A stretch of DNA of 8,686 nucleotides from Methanothrix sp. (GTDB lineage: Archaea > Halobacteriota > Methanosarcinia > Methanotrichales > Methanotrichaceae), in assembly GCA_028682845.1 (NCBI GenBank), contig JAJRAT010000103.1:1-8686 (forward strand), given 5' to 3'. The position numbers and the translations under genes were made by a program. Position 1 is the stretch's first letter. The number at the start of each line of letters is the position of its first letter. The notes under the pieces are model-generated. The model had not been told where the DNA came from. It made no database searches and worked only from the letters and a program-made list of their open reading frames with translations. Shown here piece by piece: positions 1 to 5,875 of the stretch.

Positions 1-480
1 GGCAGCGGACCCGATTGGGGTACCGGCGTAGCTTTGGATCAAGGCGGTAACGCTTACGTTGCAGGATGGACGAATTCGACCGATTTCCCGACCAAAAATG
101 CATATCAGCCCGCGAATGCAGGAGACTACAATGCTTTCATAACTGTCTTCATAAAAGCTCCTCCAAATACGCCGTCCAAACCTTCAGGAGCCATCTCGGG
201 CAAAAAAGGAATATTTTACAGATATACCACATCAGCCACGGATCCAGAAGGAGACCGGATTAAATACACATTCAACTGGGGAGACGGCACAACGTCGACA
301 ACACGTCCGGTCAACTCCGGAACAGAGGTAATTGCATCTCATAAATGGACCAAAACGGGAACATTCCAGGTAAAAGCCAGGGCAACAGACAGCAAAGGTG
401 CAAGCTCGGGATATTCAAGTCCATTGGAGGTCAAGATATCCGGCGGTAGAAGTGCGCCAATCGCAATAATCACTAACTAG
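1..480 (+). CDS. SBBP-repeat/PKD-domain surface protein, 3' end (5' part outside window)
   Basis: The frame is open from the first base, so this is the C-terminal 159 residues of a longer gene. The first ~50 residues look like one SBBP (beta-propeller-type) repeat: G-V-A-L-D-Q-G-G-N-A-Y-V-A-G-W followed by STDFPT, the usual core of that repeat. Residues ~55-155 form a PKD-type immunoglobulin-like domain, with the hallmark WGDG (bases 277-288), a later HKWTKTGTFQV strand and a DSKG turn. Proteins of this build are secreted or cell-surface proteins in methanogens and act in adhesion or as envelope components; that role is family knowledge. The visible C terminus ends just after the PKD domain with no transmembrane anchor or sorting motif, so attachment must come from upstream or be non-covalent. 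TTG at 34 is an in-frame codon, not a start: the SBBP repeat begins before it. Confidence 0.85.
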   Translation, partial: GSGPDWGTGVALDQGGNAYVAGWTNSTDFPTKNAYQPANAGDYNAFITVFIKAPPNTPSKPSGAISGKKGIFYRYTTSATDPEGDRIKYTFNWGDGTTSTTRPVNSGTEVIASHKWTKTGTFQVKARATDSKGASSGYSSPLEVKISGGRSAPIAIITN

Positions 481-1001
481 CGGTTAAATGGATCTTGGCC
501 CGGGCTACAAAGATCTTGGATTCCCGGAGGCGCGGGATGGATTGATCGAGCACGACATTCCGGTCCAGGACCCGCTCCGGCCCATCGTGGGCGATCGTTC
601 CGTCTCTGAGATCCCGGAATGGCGCAAAGATCCAGGTTCGCTGAAAACTGGATCACAGGGATTAAGGCGGAGCCGGACCACGCCTGAAGATGCAAGTTCG
701 CCCAGGCTATCGGGATTAATGCAAGATCTACATCGTTCCAGGCGATATCCAGACGGTCAACACTATTAATGGAAGGACTTACAATAATAACCTGTATTAT
801 GACCTAAACGGCAATAACTTAAACGGCATCATTGCCGGCATAACAGCCGGTTTCGTTATTGAATCTGTATTCAGTTCATATGACTGGAACGATCGCTCAT
901 TACCGATCCGGAATCGGCGGCGCGTTAAAATGCGACTAACATGAGCAATAGTAGTATGAACAGTATCCTGATGCAATATTATCGAGGTTATCGAGGTCAA
1001 T
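481..1001. other. Intergenic stretch without intact gene; possible gene debris
   Basis: No frame here gives a recognisable intact protein. Two pieces look protein-like but are broken. In frame 3, bases ~720-937 read CKIYIVPGDIQTVNTING and continue through an Asn/Tyr-rich part to a TGA, but a stop lies directly upstream at 717-719. In another frame, bases just before it read AEPDHA, stop, then KFAQAIGINARSTSFQ. Frame changes plus stops over a stretch that partly looks coding suggest a decayed gene, but I do not recognise the family and chance is possible. A 93-codon open frame at 488-769 has no ribosome-binding site and an Arg/Pro/Ser-rich composition typical of noise. A weak TATA-like TTAAAATG at 925-932 could serve the gene at 1002. 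Confidence 0.35.
981..998 (+). promoter_or_regulatory. Duplicated ribosome-binding site of the DUF255 gene
   Basis: ATCGAGGTT (981-989) is followed directly by ATCGAGGTC (990-998). Each copy carries GAGGT, complementary to the conserved 3' end of archaeal 16S rRNA. The second GAGGT ends 4 bases before the ATG at 1002 and is the likely functional one. It supports 1002 as the true start. Confidence 0.5.
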
Positions 1002-3236
1002 ATGACAGATCATGCACTCTCCGGCCAAGAAAAAACTGGCGACGGCAGCCCGAAAAATCACCTCTTCCGTGAATTGAGCCCATACCTGCAACAGCATGTC
1101 TACAATCCGGTGGATTGGTATCCCTGGGACGAGGAAGCCTTCCGCAAGGCGAAGGCGGAGGACAAGCCCGTCTTTCTTTCCATCGGCTATTCCACCTGCC
1201 ACTGGTGTCATGTCATGGCCCGCGAGTCCTTTGAGGACCGGGCAGTGGCCGACCTGATGAACGATGCCTTCGTCTGCATAAAGGTGGACAGGGAGGAGAG
1301 GCCGGACATAGACCAGATGTACATGACCGCAGCCCAGGGAATGACCGGAAGAGGCGGCTGGCCGCTTACTATTATCATGACATGGGACAGGAAACCCTTC
1401 TTTGCCGCCACGTACATCCCCAAGAGCGGGCGCTACGGCCAGGCCGGGATGATGGAGCTTATTCCTAAGGTAAAGGAGCTGTGGAAGAATAACCGCGAGG
1501 AGCTGCTGGATTCGGCGGCGAAGATCGTCGATCATCTGCGGCAATCCCAGGGTTCCCGAGATAGTGCAATCAGCGATAGTGAAATCGCATCAATTAATAT
1601 CGCACCATCGTCTGAGGTGAGCGCGGCTATCCTCGATCAGGGGTTTATGAACCTGAGCGCCGTCTACGATCCCGCCGCCGGAGGATTTGGCACGGCTCCT
1701 AAATTTCCCACGCCCCATAATCTTCTGTTTCTTCTGCGCTACGGGCGGCGGAAATTGCGAAAGGAGCCGTTGCAGATGGTCGAGACCACACTGCAGGCCA
1801 TGCGCCGGGGAGGGATTTATGATCAGGTGGGATTTGGGTTCCACAGATACTCCACAGATAGGGAATGGTCTGTCCCTCACTTTGAAAAGATGCTCTACGA
1901 CCAGGCCCTGCTCGTCATGGCTTATGTGGAAGCCTACCAGGCCGGAGGATCGCGGGACTGTTCGCATGATTATGCCCGAACCGCTCGCGAGGTCCTGGAA
2001 TACGTGCGGCGCGACTTGACATCACCGGAAGGCGGCTTTTATTCGGCGGAGGACGCAGATAGCGAGGGCGAGGAAGGCAAATTCTACCTCTGGACGGCTG
2101 AGGAGATGAGGAGATGCCTGGACGAAGTGGAGATGCGGCTTGTGATCCGGCTTTTCGATATTTACGAGAGCGGCAACTTTGAGCGGGGAAAAAATATTCT
2201 GCGCCTTCGCTCTTCGCCAAAGGATGCGGCAGCGGTCCTGAAAACGGATGAAAAAGAGCTGCAAAGTCGGTTGGAGACGATCAGGCAAAAGCTCTTCGCC
2301 GCCCGGGAGAAGAGAGTTCGACCTTTGCGGGACGATAAGATCCTGACGGACTGGAACGGCCTCATGATAGCGGCCTATGCGAAAGCCGCGCAAGCCTTTC
2401 AGGAGCCGGATTGCTCAAACCGTTCGGATTATGCGTCAGCGGCAAAGAGAGCCGCCGATTTCCTTCTGGAGAAGATGCGCACCAGCGAAGGAAGGCTGCT
2501 GCATCGCTACCGGGGGGTTCCCGGAATTGAAGCGAAATTGGATGATTACGCCTTCCTGGTTTGGGGCTTGATTGAGCTTTACGAGGCGATTTTCGATCCG
2601 AAATATCTCAAAGCCGCAATAGAGCTAAACCAAATGATGTTGCAGCATTTCTGGGATGAGCGACGGGGCGGGCTGTTCCTCACACCCGATGACGGAGAGG
2701 CTCTGATAATTCGACCCAAGGTCTTTTACGATGGAGCCGTGCCGTCTGGAAATTCGGTGGCCGCTTACAATTTGCTGCGACTCTCGCGCCTCACGGGAGA
2801 CTCAACATTGGAGGATCGAGCCAATGCCGTCGCCCTTGCATCCAGGAGTGCAGCCGGTGTTGCCGCTCCTGGAAACGCCATGCTTCTTGCGGCCCTGGAC
2901 TACGCCATCGGCCCGTCATATGAAATCGTTCTGGTGGGAAGGCCGGAGGAAGAAGGAATGCAAAAGATGCTTCAGGGCATAAGAATGCGCTTTCTTCCCG
3001 GCGCCGTGGTGATGATGCTGCCCGCCAAAGATGTTGAAGGAAAAGAGGGCGATGACGGCGGAAATGGCGAGGAAGTGCAAACCGATCGGAATGAAATTGA
3101 GCGCATCGCGAAGTTCACCAAAAATATGGTCCAGTTGCAGGGGCGAGCAACGGCCTATATCTGCTCAGGAAATAGCTGCCGGCCACCCGTCACAGAGGTC
3201 GAAAAAATGGTGGATTTGCTGGAAAAAACGACATGA
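1002..3236 (+). CDS. DUF255 thioredoxin-like / six-hairpin-barrel protein (YyaL/SPATA20 family)
   Basis: This is a complete 744-residue member of the widespread YyaL/SPATA20 family, whose biochemical role is not settled. Residues ~20-165 form the thioredoxin-like DUF255 domain: the N-terminal [13 protein letters not shown] and NPVDWYPW signatures, the CHWC redox or metal-binding motif at 66-69, the DREERPDID motif, and GGWPLT at 118-123. Residues ~205-630 resemble an (alpha/alpha)6 barrel related to sugar epimerases and glycosidases, with [10 protein letters not shown] (227-236), [15 protein letters not shown] (270-284), HFEKMLYDQ (293-301), [10 protein letters not shown], and [10 protein letters not shown] (444-453). 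The C terminus has the family's C-x-x-x-x-C-x-P-P-V element (721-730). The protein is somewhat longer than usual, about 700 residues. The extra length sits in a Ser-rich stretch at ~184-205 and an acidic Gly/Asp/Glu stretch at ~677-697. No signal peptide is visible, so it is probably cytoplasmic. It looks monocistronic: hairpins follow and no gene is close behind. The start is set by GAGGT just upstream. Confidence 0.93.
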   Translation: MTDHALSGQEKTGDGSPKNHLFRELSPYLQQHVYNPVDWYPWDEEAFRKAKAEDKPVFLSIGYSTCHWCHVMARESFEDRAVADLMNDAFVCIKVDREERPDIDQMYMTAAQGMTGRGGWPLTIIMTWDRKPFFAATYIPKSGRYGQAGMMELIPKVKELWKNNREELLDSAAKIVDHLRQSQGSRDSAISDSEIASINIAPSSEVSAAILDQGFMNLSAVYDPAAGGFGTAPKFPTPHNLLFLLRYGRRKLRKEPLQMVETTLQAMRRGGIYDQVGFGFHRYSTDREWSVPHFEKMLYDQALLVMAYVEAYQAGGSRDCSHDYARTAREVLEYVRRDLTSPEGGFYSAEDADSEGEEGKFYLWTAEEMRRCLDEVEMRLVIRLFDIYESGNFERGKNILRLRSSPKDAAAVLKTDEKELQSRLETIRQKLFAAREKRVRPLRDDKILTDWNGLMIAAYAKAAQAFQEPDCSNRSDYASAAKRAADFLLEKMRTSEGRLLHRYRGVPGIEAKLDDYAFLVWGLIELYEAIFDPKYLKAAIELNQMMLQHFWDERRGGLFLTPDDGEALIIRPKVFYDGAVPSGNSVAAYNLLRLSRLTGDSTLEDRANAVALASRSAAGVAAPGNAMLLAALDYAIGPSYEIVLVGRPEEEGMQKMLQGIRMRFLPGAVVMMLPAKDVEGKEGDDGGNGEEVQTDRNEIERIAKFTKNMVQLQGRATAYICSGNSCRPPVTEVEKMVDLLEKTT

Positions 3237-3244
3237 ACCGGCTG

Positions 3245-3313
3245 AACTGTCCTGCGATGGCCGGGGAAGCGTCAACCTGAGGACAGTTTTCGCGAGCATG
3301 AGGGCATCTCGCG
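3245..3313 (+). terminator. Tandem hairpins after the DUF255 gene, candidate terminator
   Basis: Nine bases after the stop codon, AACTGTCCT (3245-3253) pairs perfectly with AGGACAGTT (3280-3288) around a 26-base loop, and short T's follow. A second hairpin comes at once: CGCGAG (3291-3296) with CTCGCG (3308-3313), plus an inner ATG/CAT pair and an AGGG loop. The position fits a 3' end or transcript-stabilising element. Archaeal termination depends mainly on T tracts, which are weak here, so the terminator role is inferred. Confidence 0.4.
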
Positions 3314-3512
3314 GCCAACTTCCTGAGTTATTGGGGGCAATTGGTGCTACTGGTGCTGATAAGCATCCGGCAAGATCGTCCCAGGTCGACAACGATAAAT
3401 ACTACCAATAGAGTATTGACCATTTGAGGAGATCCAAATTTCTGAGAATGAAGCGGCCTCCGAACTGGAGACACATCGTAGTCTTAATAAACACCGTAGG
3501 GTACCGTATCCA

Positions 3513-3528
3513 GAAAAATCCTTAAAAT
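3513..3528 (+). promoter_or_regulatory. Candidate BRE/TATA promoter of the amidoligase operon
   Basis: GAAAAATCCTTAAAAT combines a purine-rich BRE-like part with a TATA-like CTTAAAAT. Spacing would place transcription start near 3550 and leave a leader of ~65 bases before the ATG at 3615. This is the best A/T-rich match in the gap, but archaeal promoters are degenerate and it is not confirmed. Confidence 0.3.
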
Positions 3529-3614
3529 CGCCTCTGATTGGACCTGAATGGGGCGGATGTCATCTATTTGCCAAGCCTATTTTCTCACACGCCGGTCCAG
3601 CGGTGATGATCTAA

Positions 3615-4268
3615 ATGAACAAACGGAAAGATCATATTCCTAAAAAGGATATCATGTACACCTTGAAGGAAGATGACTCCCAATATATTGTTAATGAGAG
3701 TTACTTCTACAAGACTGAGCCGTACTATACCATCGTCAAGAACGAGAACGAGGGCGTCAAGACCATACCGAGCAGCACCGACGTTCTGGACGCCTACATC
3801 GTTCCCATATGTCTGGAGAAGGCGAAGCTGGCAGGCATTCCAGTCTGCGATTGGATCATCTCCAATCAGTATGTCTCGCTGCCGGCAGTGGTCTACGGAC
3901 TGAACTACTTCTCCACGCCTTCGGATCACTTCCTGGTGAACGATCTGGAGGGGGCGAAGAAGGTCATAAAGCATGTCACCAACCGGGGCAAGTACCCCTT
4001 CTGCTATCAGAAGATCGACGATACCGCGTCTGTCGCCAAGTGCGTCTCCATCTTCGGCAAGACCATAAACTGCTGCGAGAAGGTCTCGGCGCTGGCGGAG
4101 CAGATCTACGAGGTATTCAGGCTGCCTCTGGTGGAGATAGTGCTGGTCAAGGACGAGTCGGGCTGTCGCCTCTCTTCTTTGGCGCCGGTGAAGTATTCGC
4201 AATTATCAAAAGAAGAAACGGAAATGTTGCAGGACCTTCTGGACAAGAGGGTGAAACGCTTTGAGTAA
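3615..4268 (+). CDS. Free-standing RLAN (RimK-like ATP-grasp N-terminal) domain protein
   Basis: This 217-residue protein resembles the RLAN domain that in many bacteria is fused in front of a RimK-like ATP-grasp enzyme. Matching features are the YIVNES-x-FYKTEPYY segment (residues 24-38; bacterial copies have a N-L-x-x-x-Y-R-Y-x-x-x-GYY pattern), KTIPSSTDVLD (49-59), which fits the bacterial VIPS strand, and a C-terminal part FRLPLVEIVLV...LSSLAPV (168-192) like the usual F-P-x-P-L-L/E-S-I-x-P-x elements. The fit is from memory of the family, not an alignment. It is followed by the ATP-grasp gene with an 8-base overlap, so here the bacterial fusion exists as two chains, probably forming one complex. 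The role of RLAN is unknown; substrate binding is a guess. Seven cysteines are scattered and do not form an obvious metal site. GGTGAT at 3602-3607 sits 7 bases before the ATG at 3615 and supports this start over the ATG at 3654. No signal peptide: cytoplasmic. Confidence 0.8.
   Translation: MNKRKDHIPKKDIMYTLKEDDSQYIVNESYFYKTEPYYTIVKNENEGVKTIPSSTDVLDAYIVPICLEKAKLAGIPVCDWIISNQYVSLPAVVYGLNYFSTPSDHFLVNDLEGAKKVIKHVTNRGKYPFCYQKIDDTASVAKCVSIFGKTINCCEKVSALAEQIYEVFRLPLVEIVLVKDESGCRLSSLAPVKYSQLSKEETEMLQDLLDKRVKRFE
4247..4254 (+). promoter_or_regulatory. Ribosome-binding site that fixes the TTG start of the ATP-grasp gene
   Basis: GAGGGTGA lies inside the end of the upstream gene, 6 bases before TTG at 4261. 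The in-frame TGA at 4252-4254 excludes any start further upstream. The first in-frame ATG after 4261 comes only at codon 32, past the conserved LGIFVNR strand. TTG is therefore the only start that keeps the domain whole. Confidence 0.75.
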
Positions 4269-5289
4269 GCTAGGCATCTTTGTCAATAGACAGACGTTAA
4301 GCAGCTCTGAACAGCTCACCGCCCTGGTCAAATGCAGGGATGTGGCTGAGAGCATGGGTCACACAGCCGAATTCATCTTTCCCGTGGACATCAAGAAAAT
4401 TCCGAAGCTTGATGCGCTGTTCATCCGGGCAAACACCGACCCGATGAACACCACCTATGTGGCTGCCAGGATGGCCCAGATGTACGGAGTGCCGGTGATA
4501 GACGACCCCAGTTCCATCCAGATCTGCGCCGATAAGATCAACATGTACATGCACCTGCAAAAGAAGAACGTCTCCATGCCCCGCACGCTCTTCCTGAAGA
4601 AGAAGGAGCTGGATGCCGCCCAGGCTGAGGAGCTTTTTGAGGAGCTGGGAACGCCCCTGATCTTGAAAGAGCCGTCGACCTCCTTCTCGGTGCGCGTGGA
4701 GAAGGTGGCAAGCGTTGATGAGCTGCTCAAGGTCGCCAAGAGGTTCTTCAAGCTGTCCGACTGGATCGTGGTGCAGGAGTACATCGAGAGCAGGTTCGAC
4801 TGGAGAGTGGGAGTCCTGAACGGCTCGCTGCTCTACGCCTGCCGCTACATCATTCCCTCCGAGACCTTCAAGATCCAGGCATCCGTGAACGGCCATATCG
4901 TCTACTGCGATGTGGAGAGCGTGCCCGCAGACCAGGTTCCGCCCGAGGTAATCGAGCTTGGCATGGCCGCTGGAAACGCCATCGGCAAAGGCATGTACGG
5001 CGTGGACATCAAAGAGAGCAACGGCAAGCTCTACGTCATCGAGGTGAACGACAACCCCTCCCTGGAAGGCGGCGAGGATACTCACTACCCGGACATGTTC
5101 CGCAAGATCATCACCTACCTGACCACGGGAGAGACCACCAGACGTGCCGATGAGCTGTCGGATCAGGTTTACGGCCCGCACGGCTTTGAGGGCGAGTACG
5201 GCCTGGGGGCTGCCGCGTCTCTGGTTCAGCCGGAGGCATCGGTTGAAAATGATGTTTACTCGTACAAGATCGACTTCTCCGAGCATTAG
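4261..5289 (+). CDS. RimK-like ATP-grasp carboxylate-amine ligase
   Basis: This 342-residue enzyme has the ATP-grasp fold. ATP-grasp ligases activate a carboxylate as acyl phosphate with ATP and join it to an amine. Residues 1-90 form the N-terminal alpha/beta part (LGIFVNR strand, DALFIRANTD at 51-60, VIDDPSS at 79-85). ADKINMYMHL (90-99) is the segment that commonly precedes the ATP-binding region. LILKEPSTSFSVRV (133-146) supplies the ATP-contacting lysine K136 and glycine-loop equivalent. VVQEYI (170-175) is the hinge, DWRVGV (180-185) the substrate or nucleotide contact strand, and YGVDI (246-250) with VIEVNDNPS (259-267) holds the Mg2+-binding acidic residues D249, E261 and N263. It most resembles the ATP-grasp half of bacterial RLAN-RimK fusions. 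Residues ~290-342 are a tail beyond the catalytic core, of unknown role. Its substrate cannot be inferred; ribosomal protein S6 glutamylation, tetrahydrosarcinapterin or F420 tailing, and peptide metabolites are all precedents for RimK relatives. It is translationally coupled to the RLAN gene. Confidence 0.92.
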   Translation: MSKLGIFVNRQTLSSSEQLTALVKCRDVAESMGHTAEFIFPVDIKKIPKLDALFIRANTDPMNTTYVAARMAQMYGVPVIDDPSSIQICADKINMYMHLQKKNVSMPRTLFLKKKELDAAQAEELFEELGTPLILKEPSTSFSVRVEKVASVDELLKVAKRFFKLSDWIVVQEYIESRFDWRVGVLNGSLLYACRYIIPSETFKIQASVNGHIVYCDVESVPADQVPPEVIELGMAAGNAIGKGMYGVDIKESNGKLYVIEVNDNPSLEGGEDTHYPDMFRKIITYLTTGETTRRADELSDQVYGPHGFEGEYGLGAAASLVQPEASVENDVYSYKIDFSEH

Positions 5290-5377
5290 CCGATCTTCCC
5301 TTTTTAAGAAGATAAGAGGACTCGATTTGATCGATTGACGATTCGATTTTAGAGATGATTTCAGAGATGATGTTTCA
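5290..5377. repeat. Repeat-rich operon spacer with duplicated ribosome-binding site
   Basis: The 88-base gap between the ATP-grasp and cysteine-cluster genes holds TCGATT three times (5322, 5331, 5343) and AGAGATGAT twice (5351-5359, 5363-5371). The second GAGATGAT differs by one base from the ideal GAGGTGAT and ends 6 bases before the ATG at 5378, so it serves as ribosome-binding site; the first copy is a spare 12 bases upstream. CTTTTTAAG (5310-5318) might be a weak promoter or processing site. Confidence 0.55.
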
Positions 5378-5863
5378 ATGGATGAATCACTTTGCGAGGC
5401 CCTGAGCAAGGCCTGTGGGGAGTGTCACCTGGCCGGAGGCTGCTGCTTTGAAGCCAGGCCGCCTTTGAGCCAGGAGAGGATAGACATATTGACCGCCAAC
5501 GGCGTCGATTTGAATGCAATTGAGTTTAACGGATATAAGAGATTGAAGCTGCGGCAGGACGGCTTTTGCATCCTCTTCCGGGACGGCAAGTGCAGCATTC
5601 ATTCCTTCAAGCCGGAGACGTGCGTGGCCGGGCCATTCACCTTCGATATTGTGAACAATAAGCTGCAGATCTTCCTGAAGCAGGAGACCATCTGCCCCAT
5701 GGTCCGGTTCCTCAAGGCCGACCGGAAAGCCTACGACAGCCTCTTCGAGGTCTCGGTGCAAAAGATCATGGATCTGGTGGCGGCCATTCCACCCGAGGAA
5801 ATGGCGGAGATTCTGAAGATTGAGGAGCCTGAGACGGATCTTGTGGCTGAGATCGATCTGTAG
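5378..5863 (+). CDS. YkgJ-type cysteine-cluster protein, putative metal binding
   Basis: A 161-residue protein of the YkgJ/UPF0153 zinc- or iron-chelating type. Cysteines fall in the family pattern: C13-x-x-C16 ... C22-C23 near the N terminus, then C64 and C72 (FCILFRDGKCSIHSFKPETC), C82 and C106. The spacing C-x7-C-x-I-H-x5-P-x-x-C matches the central signature of the family, whose usual wording is C-x-F-L-x-x-G-x-C-x-I-Y-x-x-R-P-x-x-C-R. Here the tyrosine is H75 and the R is F77-K78, a mild variant. These cysteines probably bind Zn or an Fe-S or Fe centre; the family's reaction is not established. There is no signal peptide or membrane segment. It lies between the two ligase genes and ends 12 bases before the next start, so co-expression is nearly certain. 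It might supply metal or redox chemistry to the pathway product, but that is inference. Confidence 0.87.
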   Translation: MDESLCEALSKACGECHLAGGCCFEARPPLSQERIDILTANGVDLNAIEFNGYKRLKLRQDGFCILFRDGKCSIHSFKPETCVAGPFTFDIVNNKLQIFLKQETICPMVRFLKADRKAYDSLFEVSVQKIMDLVAAIPPEEMAEILKIEEPETDLVAEIDL

Positions 5864-5867
5864 GTGA
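5862..5867 (+). promoter_or_regulatory. Ribosome-binding site that decides the start of the GCS2-type gene
   Basis: AGGTGA overlaps the stop of the upstream gene and lies 8 bases before ATG at 5876. The GTG at 5864 would open the same frame four codons earlier but is itself inside this ribosome-binding site and has nothing suitable upstream, so ATG 5876 is preferred. Confidence 0.6.
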
Positions 5868-5875
5868 CCGGTTGC

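Larger units (their letters stand above)
3237..3614. other. Intergenic region between the DUF255 gene and the ligase operon
   Basis: About 378 bases with no convincing gene. The first 80 bases hold two hairpins (listed separately). The middle is mixed sequence in which I see nothing. The last ~100 bases hold a candidate archaeal promoter and the ribosome-binding site of the next gene. An open frame crossing the DUF255 stop (3031-3411) is an out-of-frame shadow that runs on by chance and has no recognisable domain. Confidence 0.5.

Noticed and set aside
488..769. A 93-codon plus-strand open frame as a small gene
   Set aside because: No ribosome-binding site, noise-like Arg/Pro/Ser composition and no recognisable domain; kept only as part of the possible debris region.
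903..917. Short inverted repeat CCGAT/ATCGG as an operator for the DUF255 gene
   Set aside because: A five-base arm with a five-base loop is expected by chance in a region of this size.
936..1544. A 202-codon minus-strand open frame overlapping the DUF255 start
   Set aside because: It lies opposite the conserved CHWC region and has no recognisable domain or ribosome-binding site.
4297..5409. A 370-codon open frame on the minus strand opposite the RimK-like gene
   Set aside because: It is a codon-bias shadow: its His/Leu/Val-rich translation has no recognisable motif, while the plus strand has a full ATP-grasp motif set.
5864..5875. GTG at 5864 as the start of the GCS2-type ligase
   Set aside because: This GTG is part of AGGTGA, the ribosome-binding site correctly spaced for ATG at 5876, and it has no site of its own.
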